From: an uncultured Clostridiaceae bacterium
GTDB taxonomy: Bacteria; Bacillota; Clostridia; Lachnospirales; Lachnospiraceae
Assembly (NCBI GenBank): GCA_958441075.1
Contig: CAUCBQ010000032.1
Coordinates: forward strand, 1-16,108
Direction of reading: 5' to 3'
DNA: 16,108 nucleotides
A program made the position numbers and the translations under genes. This document shows positions 1-8,131 of this stretch, one piece after another (position 1 is the stretch's first letter; the number at the start of each line of letters is the position of its first letter). The notes under the pieces were generated by a model that made no database searches, was not told the DNA's origin, and worked only from the letters and a program-made list of their open reading frames with translations.

Positions 1-77
1 ATTTCTGCCTGTTCCTTAAATGCACTCCGGAGAAACTGATCCATTTTTTCATTTTTTCTGTCCGTCAGCCGCTTCAT
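1..77 (-). CDS. Partial gene downstream of the ECF sigma factor (possible anti-sigma or sigma-associated protein)
   Basis: Only the first 25 codons are in the window; the gene runs off the left edge. It begins MKRLTDRKNEKMDQFLRSAF, a charged, soluble N-terminus with no recognisable domain. Its ATG (75-77) overlaps the TGA of the sigma gene (74-76) in an ATGA arrangement, which normally means translational coupling. A purine-rich GGGAGG ribosome site lies just upstream inside the sigma gene. Genes coupled like this to ECF sigma factors are often anti-sigma factors, so that role is inferred from position only; nothing in the visible residues proves it. Confidence 0.6.
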   Translation of the reverse strand, partial: MKRLTDRKNEKMDQFLRSAFKEQAE

Positions 78-640
78 AAAAGTGCCTCCCTTCCCATGGC
101 GCGCTCCTTAGTCAGCGCTGTTTTCAGATTCTTCCTGGCTGTAAACAGCCTGGATTTTACAGTTCCTTCCAGACAGCCGGTTACAGCTGCAATCTCCTTT
201 GCAGACATCTCATTATAATAATACAGTACCAGAACTGTGCGCTGTTTAACCGGAAGGGCCGCTATGGCTGCAAACAGTTCCTGTTTTCCGGAGGTATTTA
301 CCACTTCTTCCAGAACAGATCCTCTTCCGGGGGTATTTTCAGAGATAACCTCCTCTACGGGCTGTTCTCTCCTGCTCATTCTTCCCACACGCCATGCTTC
401 TCTGGTCATGGAACGGTAAAGCCATCTTCCTATATGCTCCGGCTCCCGTATCCGCGCCCGGTTGATCCAACAGGAAGCAAATGTTTCCTGAACAATATCC
501 TCACTGTCCGCCCTGTTCCCTGCAATCAGATATGCCGCCCGCAGAAGTCCGGGGTAAAAATGTTTCATCAGCTCGTCAAAGGCCTCCCGGTCTCCCGCCA
601 CAACCCTGCGCGCCAGACTCCCGGCCCACTGCTCATCCAT
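74..640 (-). CDS. ECF-type RNA polymerase sigma factor (sigma-70 family)
   Basis: This 188-residue protein has the two-domain ECF layout. Region 2 spans about residues 20-85, with the SEDIVQETF motif at 46-54 that binds core polymerase and the -10 element. Region 4 spans about 125-175, with the helix-turn-helix SAKEIAAVTGCLEGTVKSRL that reads the -35 element. It should direct polymerase to a small alternative regulon. The chosen start at 640 (MDEQW) has AAGGAGG at 648-654 at ideal spacing; the longer in-frame start at 682 lacks such a site. The stop overlaps the start of the next gene, which could be its anti-sigma factor. It lies 81 bp downstream of the flavoprotein gene in the same direction with no obvious terminator between, so partial read-through from the catabolic operon is possible. 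The stimulus cannot be told from sequence. Confidence 0.9.
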   Translation of the reverse strand: MDEQWAGSLARRVVAGDREAFDELMKHFYPGLLRAAYLIAGNRADSEDIVQETFASCWINRARIREPEHIGRWLYRSMTREAWRVGRMSRREQPVEEVISENTPGRGSVLEEVVNTSGKQELFAAIAALPVKQRTVLVLYYYNEMSAKEIAAVTGCLEGTVKSRLFTARKNLKTALTKERAMGREALL

Positions 641-686
641 GGCTGTTCCTCCTTGTTGAATTATTTGTTGTTTTTGGTGCACCTGT

Positions 687-718
687 TATATAGAGGGGAT
701 TGGGAGGAGAATGGTTCA
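687..718 (-). promoter_or_regulatory. Possible ECF-type promoter of the sigma gene
   Basis: The minus strand reads TGAACC (718-713) and, further on, CTCTATATAAC (ending near 685). TGAACC resembles the AAC-containing -35 elements read by ECF sigma factors, and the AT-rich block could be the -10. If right, the factor would activate its own gene. The -10 part does not match the common CGTA-type element, and no good sigma-A -35 is seen, so this is tentative. Confidence 0.25.
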
Positions 719-721
719 TTT

Positions 722-2653
722 TTATTCTAAATTATTTCTCTGGCGAAATTCTCTCCATACATTTTCAAAAAAAAGATCTGTTCGGGGAAGCTCTCTTACA
801 GGTCTCCATTCAGCGCTGCATTCTTCATGGTCCATAGTAATTTCCTGAACTTCACCAGAATGTTCTCTCTGGTCCAGCCTGCATCGAAACAGCTCAGGAA
901 GCTGCTCTAAGGGTTTCTTTCCCTCATGATCTGTATACAGGGCAGAACCTCTGCTCCTTCCTCCATGTTCAATATAATCCAGCATAGCATAAATATAAGC
1001 CTTTTGTGTCAGCAAAAGCTCCCTGTAGTGAAAAAGGAGACTGCGTTGACTCCTGGAAGTGATTTTTAATCCTTCAGGAAAATACTTCAGCTCTTCCCCA
1101 ATTTCCTTGTATCGTTTCTGAAGATTCTCCCTGCTGCGGATCATTCCTCCAGACGCGCTCATTTTTTTCTGTGTACAGATCCACGCACTTTCCAGTTCTC
1201 TTTCCCCCTTTAAATAATCCATTCTTTCCAGAAAGACTTCTGCCTCCTTTGTCAATTCTTCTTCTGTTTTCAACTCCCTTTTCCACTCCCCGGATTCTCC
1301 ATATACTTGTCTGCATCTCTGCAGAATTCTCTGAGATGCTCTCAGAGCACCTGCCTGGCCTGCATTTAAAGCAGTCCCGCCTGGCCTGTGCACACCGTGG
1401 GTTCCGCTGGCCTCTCCTACCGCAAAAAGATTTTTTACATTCGTTTCCCACCAGCAATCCACTGACAGCCCCCCATTATTATGCTGAGCGCAGACTGCAA
1501 TTTCCAAAGGCTGTTCCTTCAGATCCGTCCCATGTTCTTTATAAAATTCCGCTGCCTGAGGATTCATAATTTTCAGCCGTTCAAAAGGGGTTCCTCTATC
1601 CGCTCCAGCCTGTTTTAAATAACTATACGCTTCCTTTGAAAGCTTCTGAAAACAGATTTCTTTATTCCCTGTATTTCTTCTGAAATCCAGATATACCCGC
1701 CTTCCCAGAAGAACCGTTTCCTGATACACTAACAGATCAATAACAGACGATCCATTCCAAATCCGGTTCGTATCAAAAGGCCACTGATATCCCTTTAAAA
1801 AGATAGCCGACATCATCTCTTCTCTTGTGGAAAAATACGGAAGAAGAAACTCCCTTTCTCCGGTTCCATCTTCTTCAGCAGATATAAATACAGGCAGTGC
1901 CTGCATATAAGTGCCGCTCACATTCCACCGGGGATATCTGGACGCAATTCCATATTGCCATTCTGTTAAATTTTTCCCTTTTACTCCGGCTTCCAGAGCC
2001 AGCCCATTGGCTCCAAATTGCGATTCCGGATATACACTGTCAAAATACAGTCTTCCCGGCCCACCTGTCGCCAAAATACCATTTTCACACCAAATGAAAC
2101 GGTACTCATCTCTCACTGTATCCAGACATAAAAAACCATATAATTTTTTATTTTTTACTAAAAGGCGTATAATCTGCAAATGATCATATATAGTAATTCC
2201 CAGCCTGTCCGCCTTTTCCTCCAGACGCTCTGTCATCAGCCGCGAGGTATAAGGTCCCGCACTGGTTCCTCTCCTGCCAGAGTCATGATCTGTCTTATAT
2301 CCTGCATTTTCACCGAAAAAACTTTCCGGAAATGGTACTCCCAGCTCTACCAGAGAATAAAAGCCTCTGGCTGATAAAGCAGCCTCGCAAAGAGCTGTAT
2401 CTCCATCTACACAGCCGCCGTCAAAAAGATCCCGAGCCATTTTTCCCACAGAATCCACCTGATCGCCTGCCAGAGAAATTTTATAATAAGTCTGTTTATC
2501 TGAACCTGTATTTCTGGAAGTACCTGCTTTACGATTCTCTGTAATCAATACCACATCCCGCTCTCCTCCCTCAAAGAGCCGGATTGCCGTCTGAAACCCT
2601 GCTGCTCCCGAACCCACTATTACATGACGAACTCTCTCTGTTTGGATCTCCAT
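722..2653 (-). CDS. FAD-dependent oxidoreductase of the SdhA/FrdA/NadB flavoprotein superfamily
   Basis: This 643-residue soluble flavoprotein has a Rossmann FAD-binding start (VIVGSGAAG, residues 11-19), a second dinucleotide-domain signature (ENGILATGGPG, 190-200), a CAQHNNGG block with H391 where SdhA and L-aspartate oxidase carry a catalytic-region His, and the FAD-closing GEASGTHGVHRPGGTALNAG at 413-432. The charged C-terminal helical domain of about 180 residues resembles that of SdhA/NadB. No signal peptide, heme motif or FMN domain is seen, so it is probably cytoplasmic. The start at 2653 is chosen because AAGGAG lies at 2660-2665; an upstream in-frame ATG would overlap the previous gene and hairpin. 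It is the last gene of the TRAP-dehydratase operon and probably oxidises or reduces an acid intermediate. The true substrate is unknown; nadB is unlikely because nadA/nadC are absent and the protein is longer than NadB. Confidence 0.85.
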   Translation of the reverse strand: MEIQTERVRHVIVGSGAAGFQTAIRLFEGGERDVVLITENRKAGTSRNTGSDKQTYYKISLAGDQVDSVGKMARDLFDGGCVDGDTALCEAALSARGFYSLVELGVPFPESFFGENAGYKTDHDSGRRGTSAGPYTSRLMTERLEEKADRLGITIYDHLQIIRLLVKNKKLYGFLCLDTVRDEYRFIWCENGILATGGPGRLYFDSVYPESQFGANGLALEAGVKGKNLTEWQYGIASRYPRWNVSGTYMQALPVFISAEEDGTGEREFLLPYFSTREEMMSAIFLKGYQWPFDTNRIWNGSSVIDLLVYQETVLLGRRVYLDFRRNTGNKEICFQKLSKEAYSYLKQAGADRGTPFERLKIMNPQAAEFYKEHGTDLKEQPLEIAVCAQHNNGGLSVDCWWETNVKNLFAVGEASGTHGVHRPGGTALNAGQAGALRASQRILQRCRQVYGESGEWKRELKTEEELTKEAEVFLERMDYLKGERELESAWICTQKKMSASGGMIRSRENLQKRYKEIGEELKYFPEGLKITSRSQRSLLFHYRELLLTQKAYIYAMLDYIEHGGRSRGSALYTDHEGKKPLEQLPELFRCRLDQREHSGEVQEITMDHEECSAEWRPVRELPRTDLFFENVWREFRQRNNLE

Positions 2654-2675
2654 CTTCTTCTCCTTGTTTTTCTTC

Positions 2676-2720
2676 AAAAAATCCCCTGCCGCACTCATTG
2701 AATGCAGCAGAGGATTTTTT
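2676..2720 (-). terminator. Strong hairpin with U-tract between dehydratase and flavoprotein genes
   Basis: The minus-strand transcript can form an 18-bp stem flanked by A6 and U6 with a 9-nt loop (UUCAAUGAG). Two positions that are C/A mismatches on the plus strand become U-G wobble pairs in minus-strand RNA, so the structure is complete only in the direction of the operon. It starts about 10 bp past the dehydratase stop and ends about 20 nt before the flavoprotein start, leaving no room for a separate promoter after it. It therefore probably acts as a partial terminator or as an mRNA 3'-end stabiliser that lowers flavoprotein expression. Confidence 0.8.
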
Positions 2721-2730
2721 ACCTTCTCTG

Positions 2731-4389
2731 TTAATCCCAATAAATCGTAGCTCCCCTGTGAGCGGAGGTACAATTTTTCTTATAGTTTTTCAGCCAGCCG
2801 CCTGCTGCCTTTTCTATCGGCTTCCATCCCTTTTTTCTTTCTTCTAATTCTGCCTCACTGAGATCTACAGTAAGCGTTCTGGATGGAATATCAATATAGA
2901 TTTGATCGCCGTTCCTGATGAAAGCGATATTTCCTCCTTCATAAGCCTCCGGACTCACATGACCAATAGCCAGTCCTCCTGTTGCTCCGGAAAATCTTCC
3001 ATCTGATATCAGCGCTACCTTTTCTCCCAACCCTTTTCCTAAAATAGCCGCCATAAAGGTTTCCATATGAGGCATTCCGGGACTTCCTTTTGGCCCTTCA
3101 TAGCGGATAATTACCACTTCTCCGGCCTTTATCTCATCCTTCAGAGCTGCCTGCCATGCTTCGTCCTGAGAATCATAGCATCTGGCTGTTCCTTCAAAAG
3201 AAACTGCACTGTCTGCCACTGCGCTGAATTTTACAATGGCACTGTCTGTGCCTATATTTCCGTGAAGCACTGCCAGTCCGCCCTGATGGCTGATAGGATC
3301 ATTTACAGTATGGATTACCTCTGTATCTCTGTTTTCTGAACATTCTGCCTTCTGCGCAATTGTTCCAAACATTCCGTCTGAACTTCCATCAAACCTTCCA
3401 GCTTTTAAAAGCTCTTTAACTACAGCTCCCAGCCCGCCTGCGCGGTCAAATTCTTCCATTGTATAGGTGGGGTGATTCGGGTAAATGGTACTGATTAAAG
3501 GTATTTCCCGGCTGATCTGATCAAAGGTTTCCGGCGTTATTTCAATTCCTGCCTGCCGGGCCAGAGCGGGGATATGAAGAAGACTGTTTGTAGAACCTCC
3601 CGTTGCCATCATGTATCTGACCGTATTCTTAAAGCTTTCCTCAGTAATAAAATCAGAAGGTTTTTTTTCTGTCTTTACTGCGTCCATCAGCTGTCTTGCA
3701 GCCTCCCTTGCCATATGACGCCATTCTTCACTCTGACTTCTCACACTGGCATTTCCGTGGGGTGAAAATCCCAAAATCTCTGCCATAGCACACATGGTAT
3801 TAGCCGTCCCCATAAAGGGGCAGGCACCCGGAGTAGGACAGGCATGACGCACTACATTTTTATACTGTTCTTTTGTAATCCTTCCTTCTACATAAGCTGC
3901 ATATGCCTGTTTGGTATGGGTTAACGTGAGCATATGCTCCTTGTACCTTCCAGCTGCCATATATCCTCCAGTAAACATAACTGTCGGAATATTTACCCTG
4001 AGAGCTCCCATCAGCATACCGGGCACTACCTTATCACAGGTAGCCATTAAAACCATGCCCTCCAGCATATTCAGCTCTGCAACTGTCTCAACTTCACTGG
4101 ATACCAGATCTCTTGCCGGGAGAGTATAGCGGTCTCCCGGCGTATTGGAACAAATGCCATCACAGACACCGCTTACCGGCAATTCAAGAGCCAGTCCTCC
4201 TGCTTTATAAATTTCCTCCTTCATTTCCTGGATCACGCTTTTATCAAAAGGAAAATGTCCTGGATTCATCTCATTCCACGAATTAATCAGCCCAATTACC
4301 GGACGTTTGGCATCCTCTTCCGATATGCCCATTGCATATAAAAGAGTGTTTCGATGGTCTAAAGATTCTTCATTCCATTGTCTAATCAT
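2731..4389 (-). CDS. IlvD/Edd family dehydratase (dihydroxy-acid or sugar-acid dehydratase)
   Basis: This 552-residue protein belongs to the iron-sulfur IlvD/Edd family, which dehydrates 2,3-dihydroxy acids to 2-oxo acids. Visible signatures are SGVCDGIC (73-80), the cluster and metal motif CDKVVPG (C118, with the Mg-binding Lys K120), CPTPGACPFMGTANTM (C190), GGSTNSLLHI, YEGPKGSPGMP and the active-site serine loop DGRFSGATGG. The position that is Cys in the [2Fe-2S] branch of the family is Gly here (MNPGH, residue 44), as in E. coli IlvD. Length fits the family. The start has AAGGAGGAGC just upstream; dctM ends 22 bp before it. Being inside a TRAP transporter operon, and without ilv genes nearby, it is more likely a catabolic acid dehydratase than the valine/isoleucine enzyme; the substrate is not determinable. 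Confidence 0.88.
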   Translation of the reverse strand: MIRQWNEESLDHRNTLLYAMGISEEDAKRPVIGLINSWNEMNPGHFPFDKSVIQEMKEEIYKAGGLALELPVSGVCDGICSNTPGDRYTLPARDLVSSEVETVAELNMLEGMVLMATCDKVVPGMLMGALRVNIPTVMFTGGYMAAGRYKEHMLTLTHTKQAYAAYVEGRITKEQYKNVVRHACPTPGACPFMGTANTMCAMAEILGFSPHGNASVRSQSEEWRHMAREAARQLMDAVKTEKKPSDFITEESFKNTVRYMMATGGSTNSLLHIPALARQAGIEITPETFDQISREIPLISTIYPNHPTYTMEEFDRAGGLGAVVKELLKAGRFDGSSDGMFGTIAQKAECSENRDTEVIHTVNDPISHQGGLAVLHGNIGTDSAIVKFSAVADSAVSFEGTARCYDSQDEAWQAALKDEIKAGEVVIIRYEGPKGSPGMPHMETFMAAILGKGLGEKVALISDGRFSGATGGLAIGHVSPEAYEGGNIAFIRNGDQIYIDIPSRTLTVDLSEAELEERKKGWKPIEKAAGGWLKNYKKNCTSAHRGATIYWD

Positions 4390-4411
4390 AGCTCCTCCTT
4401 TTCGGACGGGA

Positions 4412-5710
4412 TCAATGCATCAGTAAGTTCGGCAGGGTCATGGAAAATGCGGGAACGTAGGTAACAAGGATTAAAGCCACAACCATTACAATGTAATATG
4501 GAAGCAGTGATTTTGTCACCTTCTCTACTGATATTCCGCCAACTGCACAGCTTGCAAATAAGGTTGTTCCTACCGGCGGCGTCAGAGAACCAATTGCCAG
4601 ATTCATCATTACTACAATACCAAACTGAACCGGGTCCATGCCCAGCGCTTCCACTACCGGAAGCAGGATAGGAGTCATAATCAGGATCAATGGCGCTACA
4701 TCCATGAAGCATCCAAGAACCAGCAGCAGGATATTGATCAGAATCAGCACCACATAGCGATTATCAGAAATTGTCAGCAGCATCTGGGTAATCTTTGCAG
4801 GTACCTGCATCAGGCTCATAAGATAACAAAATGCATTTGCAGCTGCAATGATACTTAAAATCATAGCAAGTGTTGCCAGTGATTTCTTTGCAATTCCCCA
4901 AATATCTTTAACCTTAATGCTCTTATAAACAAACAGCGTAATAATCAGCGCATAAACACAGGCAATTGCCGCACTCTCTGTTGTCGTAAAAATACCTGTA
5001 CATACACCAAGCATAATAATAACGATTGTCATTACGCCCAGGAAGCCATCCCGTATAATTTTAAGCGCCTCACGGAAAGTATACTTTGGCCCTCTGGGAT
5101 ACCCTCTCTTAACAGTCGTTCTGGCAACCAGAAGGCACATCGCTCCACAGAGCACCAGGCCCGGTCCGATACCTGCCAGAAAGAGCCGGCCTGTAGAAAG
5201 TCCCCCCGCTGCCATACCATAGATAATCATATTATGGCTGGGCGGGATAATCAGTGCCTGCGTCGCCGTTGCAGCCGTGGTTGCAACTGAAAAATCCCTG
5301 TCATATCCGCTTCTTGTCATCATACCGATCTCAATGGGTCCCAAAGAGGATACGTCTGCTGTGGGAGAACCGGAAATTCCGCCAAAAAACGTAGAAGCAA
5401 TTACGTTTACATAGGCAAGTCCGCCCCTGAAACGGCCTACCATTACATTTGCCACCTCCACCAGATGGTCGGAAATTCCTCCTGCCGACATAATGTCTCC
5501 GGCAAAGATAAAAAACGGAATTGCCAAAAATGAAAAGGACTGTACGCCATCACCTAAACGCAGGAAAATCGTGGATACGTATTTAGGACCAAGGTAAAGG
5601 GCGGTAATAACACAGGCTCCCAGCATACTGAACGTTACAGGTACACGCATAATCATAAAGATCATAAACGTTGTAAAAAGAATGATCATAGCTATTGTAT
5701 TTGAATCCAT
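4412..5710 (-). CDS. dctM: TRAP transporter large permease subunit (DctM family)
   Basis: A 432-residue, very hydrophobic membrane protein with about a dozen predicted spans, the normal size for DctM. It carries family landmarks: an early GxxPTADVSSLGPIEIGMM-like loop around residues 112-130, followed by a block ending LIIPPSHNMIIYG, and a second repeat with NLAIGSLTPPVGTTLFASC near residue 370-390. It forms the sodium-driven channel of the tripartite transporter. It follows dctQ by 21 bp and has AAAGGGGGG as ribosome site. The order dctP-dctQ-dctM is typical. Confidence 0.95.
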   Translation of the reverse strand: MDSNTIAMIILFTTFMIFMIMRVPVTFSMLGACVITALYLGPKYVSTIFLRLGDGVQSFSFLAIPFFIFAGDIMSAGGISDHLVEVANVMVGRFRGGLAYVNVIASTFFGGISGSPTADVSSLGPIEIGMMTRSGYDRDFSVATTAATATQALIIPPSHNMIIYGMAAGGLSTGRLFLAGIGPGLVLCGAMCLLVARTTVKRGYPRGPKYTFREALKIIRDGFLGVMTIVIIMLGVCTGIFTTTESAAIACVYALIITLFVYKSIKVKDIWGIAKKSLATLAMILSIIAAANAFCYLMSLMQVPAKITQMLLTISDNRYVVLILINILLLVLGCFMDVAPLILIMTPILLPVVEALGMDPVQFGIVVMMNLAIGSLTPPVGTTLFASCAVGGISVEKVTKSLLPYYIVMVVALILVTYVPAFSMTLPNLLMH

Positions 5711-5731
5711 TTTTCAAAGCCCCCCTTTCCC

Positions 5732-6250
5732 TTATGATAAATCTTCATTTAATGCTGGAGGATTTAAAAAATCCTCTGTTGACTTTGTGTGAAACAGGCC
5801 AAAAAACTTAGCTATCGTCATAATCAGACATAGAACACCACTGATTACCGTAATCATATACAGATACTTTCTCGGAAGTCCTGTAATCGTAAACTTTGAG
5901 TTGGTCTTTTGAACCAGATAAAACCCATAACGTATCATACACAGGGATACAAGCGTAAGAACCACATTGCTGAAGTACACCAAAAACACCTTGATTTTTC
6001 TGGGGAAATACTTTGCAAAGACTTCAATACGAATATGAAGGTCATCCTTTACACCAATGGGCAGCAGCAGGAACATCATTGTATCAAGAAGAATCAGCAT
6101 AACCTCTTCACACCATTTGATATTACTTCCAAAGGCCCGGACAATAACCTGCGCCGTTACAGTACATACCATAAAAATCAGAACAATACGGCATATAATC
6201 TCTACCAGGGAAAACACAGCTGAGATCATGCCCTCGATTTTCTCTTTCAT
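5732..6250 (-). CDS. dctQ: TRAP transporter small permease subunit (DctQ family)
   Basis: A 172-residue membrane protein with four hydrophobic spans (about residues 12-40, 48-68, 88-112, 128-150). The family motif is present as WCEEVMLILLDTMMFLLLPIGVKDDLHIRIEVF: the EE pair after Trp and the HI.I.V end are typical of DctQ. It pairs with DctM in the membrane. It starts 28 bp after dctP; the ribosome site (GGGGATGG) is weaker than that of its neighbours, which fits lower translation of the small subunit. Confidence 0.92.
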   Translation of the reverse strand: MKEKIEGMISAVFSLVEIICRIVLIFMVCTVTAQVIVRAFGSNIKWCEEVMLILLDTMMFLLLPIGVKDDLHIRIEVFAKYFPRKIKVFLVYFSNVVLTLVSLCMIRYGFYLVQKTNSKFTITGLPRKYLYMITVISGVLCLIMTIAKFFGLFHTKSTEDFLNPPALNEDLS

Positions 6251-6278
6251 CTTCCATCCCCTATTTTTATGAAAATTA

Positions 6279-7343
6279 TTACTTTAATTCTTCATTAATC
6301 ATGTTCAACAGAGCTTCATATTTACCGGCATATTCCTCATAAATCGGCTCCATAGCTGCCCTAAAGGAATCCAGAACTGCATCCTCAGGCTGTACGATCG
6401 TTGCGCCGCCTTCTTCCAGCTTACCAAGCGCCTCATCAATGGAAGCGTCCCAGATCTCTCTGTCATATTCGGTTGCAGCTGCCATTGCCTCTCTTACAAT
6501 GGTCTGATCCTCTTCACTTAAGGAATTCCACAGATCCAGATTCATACAGATTACATCCATGGTTGTTGTATGGTTATCCAGAAGCACATAAGGAGCTACC
6601 TCATACAAACTGTCAGATAAAATAATGTTGGGATTATTCTCTCCGCCCTTGCATACACCGGTCTGCAGTGCGCTGTATACCTCATTCGCCGCTACATTTA
6701 CAGGATTTGCCCCCAGACAGTCAATCATGGAATTCATCAGCTGGTTGTTCTGCACGCGGATTGCCTTTCCTTTAAAATCTTCAATGGTTTTAATCTCTTC
6801 TGTTGTATAGAAACAGCGGCTTCCGCAGTCGGTAAATCCTATTCCCTGGATACTGTAGTCATTTAATCCGTTTAATACATACTCGCCTACTTCGCCCTCA
6901 AGCACCTTCCACATCTCTGTGTTGTTCTTAAACAGGAAAGGCAGCAGGAAGACCTGTGTTTCATCGTACAGACCGCTTAAGGTTCCGATGGACAGCTTTG
7001 CTACATCCACAGTACCAGTCTGAAGCTGTTCCATATAGGAAATTTCATCTCCCAGAATAGAGGACTCATAGATATCAACTGCAATACGTCCCTCACTTCT
7101 CTCATACATCTCATCTGCAAACCGGATCAGTGCCTTTGTAGTGGGATAATCCCTTGCTGCATCTGTAGCCAGCTTCCAGGTCATCTCAGATCCCGTCTTT
7201 TTCTCACCTGTATCTGCTGCGGCTTCCTCTCCGGCTGTTGTTTCCGCCTTTGGCGCTGCTGTAGTAACCTTTGCATCTTCTCCGCAGGCGGTAAGTCCTG
7301 CTGTCATTGCTGCTGCCAGTGTGATTGCTAATAATTTCTTCAT
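6279..7343 (-). CDS. dctP: TRAP transporter solute-binding lipoprotein (DctP family)
   Basis: A 354-residue extracytoplasmic receptor. The N-terminus is a lipoprotein signal with lipobox LTAC and modified Cys at residue 20, followed by an Ala/Thr/Glu-rich linker to about 50. The DctP domain follows, with the substrate-carboxylate-binding Arg in FKGKAIRVQ (R196), the preceding GSRCFYT strand (R176), and the GGENNP block (233-238) seen in C4-dicarboxylate and sugar-acid receptors. It captures an organic acid for DctQM. A GGGAGGAG ribosome site precedes it, 19 bp after the HIT gene. The conserved Arg supports a carboxylate ligand; the ligand itself cannot be named. Confidence 0.94.
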   Translation of the reverse strand: MKKLLAITLAAAMTAGLTACGEDAKVTTAAPKAETTAGEEAAADTGEKKTGSEMTWKLATDAARDYPTTKALIRFADEMYERSEGRIAVDIYESSILGDEISYMEQLQTGTVDVAKLSIGTLSGLYDETQVFLLPFLFKNNTEMWKVLEGEVGEYVLNGLNDYSIQGIGFTDCGSRCFYTTEEIKTIEDFKGKAIRVQNNQLMNSMIDCLGANPVNVAANEVYSALQTGVCKGGENNPNIILSDSLYEVAPYVLLDNHTTTMDVICMNLDLWNSLSEEDQTIVREAMAAATEYDREIWDASIDEALGKLEEGGATIVQPEDAVLDSFRAAMEPIYEEYAGKYEALLNMINEELK

Positions 7344-7362
7344 TCTTATCTCCTCCCTGTCA

Positions 7363-7794
7363 TTAAATATTCATCAGTTCTTTAATCTTTGTACCTAAAG
7401 CGTCAACCATTTCCTGATACTCTGCTTCCTCTAAAACTACCTTTCCCTGCGTATCATCAAAGGGATTTCCCCAGTCAGCACCATCCTGATACTTTGGAAC
7501 CACATGGATGTGAACATGAGGCACCAGATCTCCAAAGGTTGCATAATTGATTTTATCCGGATGATACAGTTCAAAGATTGCTTTCGCTACTGCTGCAGTC
7601 TCTGCAAAATATCCGTTCCTTTCCTCTGTATCCATCTGGAAATACTCTGTCTTATGATCATTTAATTTGACTACACACCTGCCACGGTATTTCTGATTGC
7701 GGTTTAAATATACGGTTGAATACTTAAGTCTGCATATCTCAATCATCAGACTTTTTCGCTTTTCTCCGTCCTCACAATAGAAACATTCACTCAT
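7363..7794 (-). CDS. HIT-family protein (histidine triad nucleotide hydrolase/transferase)
   Basis: A 143-residue protein with the histidine triad HVHIHVV at residues 93-99 (H93, H95, H97) followed by PKYQDGADWGNPF, as in HIT proteins of the Ap4A-hydrolase-like branch. An N-terminal CFYC pair (C4, C7) may bind zinc with other residues. Members cleave nucleotidyl-phosphate bonds. The start at 7794 (MSECF) is chosen because GAAAGGAG (7801-7808) lies 6 nt upstream; the in-frame ATG at 7812 overlaps that site. It is the first gene of the TRAP-dehydratase operon, which is odd because no nucleotide step is evident in the pathway. Confidence 0.9.
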   Translation of the reverse strand: MSECFYCEDGEKRKSLMIEICRLKYSTVYLNRNQKYRGRCVVKLNDHKTEYFQMDTEERNGYFAETAAVAKAIFELYHPDKINYATFGDLVPHVHIHVVPKYQDGADWGNPFDDTQGKVVLEEAEYQEMVDALGTKIKELMNI

Positions 7795-7814
7795 AATATT
7801 CTCCTTTCTCAAAA

Positions 7815-7847
7815 ACCAACATTTTGTAAGATTTGTTTATATCAATA
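7815..7847. promoter_or_regulatory. Candidate operator for the GntR/LacI regulator, operon side
   Basis: ACCAACATTT (7815-7824) recurs exactly, in inverse orientation, at 9384-9393 upstream of the regulator gene. It is followed by a degenerate GTTTAT (7835-7840). The site is just downstream of the expected transcription start, where a repressor would block polymerase. Assignment rests only on the shared sequence. Confidence 0.4.
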
Positions 7848-7876
7848 AGTATACATATTGTTTGCCATATTGTCAA
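7848..7876 (-). promoter_or_regulatory. Sigma-A promoter of the HIT-TRAP-dehydratase operon
   Basis: On the minus strand TTGACA (7876-7871), a 17-nt spacer, then TATACT (7853-7848). This is a near-perfect housekeeping promoter; transcription should begin near 7841, giving a leader of about 47 nt before the HIT start. A promoter this strong needs a repressor, and a candidate operator lies just downstream of it. Confidence 0.85.
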
Positions 7877-8033
7877 TATAAAAGACAACAGTTTGACAAA
7901 TTTTTTTCATTGTTTTATTCATTTCTTTAATTTATGCCCCTGCTCCTACAAGTATTTTGTTGTTTTTGTATACATTTCCTTCTATATATGTATATCTATG
8001 CTTTTATATTGTTGGCTTTTGTTTTATAAAAAT

Positions 8034-8051
8034 GTTGATTATAATGTTGAC
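8034..8051 (+). promoter_or_regulatory. Candidate operator (tandem GTTGAY) overlapping the alcohol dehydrogenase -35
   Basis: GTTGAT (8034-8039) and GTTGAC (8046-8051) form a direct repeat with a 12-bp period. The same pair with the same period appears inverted upstream of the regulator gene (ATCAAC at 9358 and 9370). The second copy contains the -35 TTGAC, so bound protein would exclude polymerase. Confidence 0.4.
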
Positions 8052-8074
8052 TTTTTATTTTTTTCATGTATACT
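8047..8074 (+). promoter_or_regulatory. Sigma-A promoter of the alcohol dehydrogenase gene
   Basis: TTGACT (8047-8052), a 16-nt spacer, and TATACT (8069-8074) make a good housekeeping promoter, with a leader of about 50 nt. An AAGGAGG ribosome site (8115-8121) precedes the ATG at 8132. Confidence 0.8.
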
Positions 8075-8131
8075 AAGAAGTGAAGCAGATAAACAAACAT
8101 AAAGCTTATCATCCAAGGAGGTATTTATTTT

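Larger units (their letters stand above)
7795..8131. other. AT-rich divergent intergenic region
   Basis: This 337-bp stretch between the divergent HIT and alcohol dehydrogenase genes is strongly AT-rich. It holds the two divergent promoters and candidate operators listed separately. Between about 7880 and 8005 I see only T-rich sequence with no gene or convincing hairpin. Confidence 0.7.

Noticed and set aside
1171..1569. 132-codon plus-strand frame inside the flavoprotein gene
   Set aside because: Antisense shadow of a well-supported gene; Pro/Leu/Ser-rich translation with no domain and no ribosome site.
722..2653. Assignment as nadB (L-aspartate oxidase) or aprA (APS reductase)
   Set aside because: No nadA/nadC or aprB neighbours; the protein is longer than NadB and sits in a TRAP operon, so only superfamily membership is claimed.
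2654..2773. N-terminal extension of the flavoprotein
   Set aside because: It would span the terminator-like hairpin and overlap the dehydratase gene; the AAGGAG site supports 2653.
2731..4389. Naming the gene ilvD
   Set aside because: No branched-chain amino-acid genes nearby, and transporter/regulator context points to catabolism; family membership does not give the substrate.
7833..8102. Open frame of 89 codons on the plus strand in the divergent intergenic region
   Set aside because: It overlaps both divergent promoters and the operators, has no ribosome site, and its Phe/Ile-rich product simply reflects T-rich DNA.
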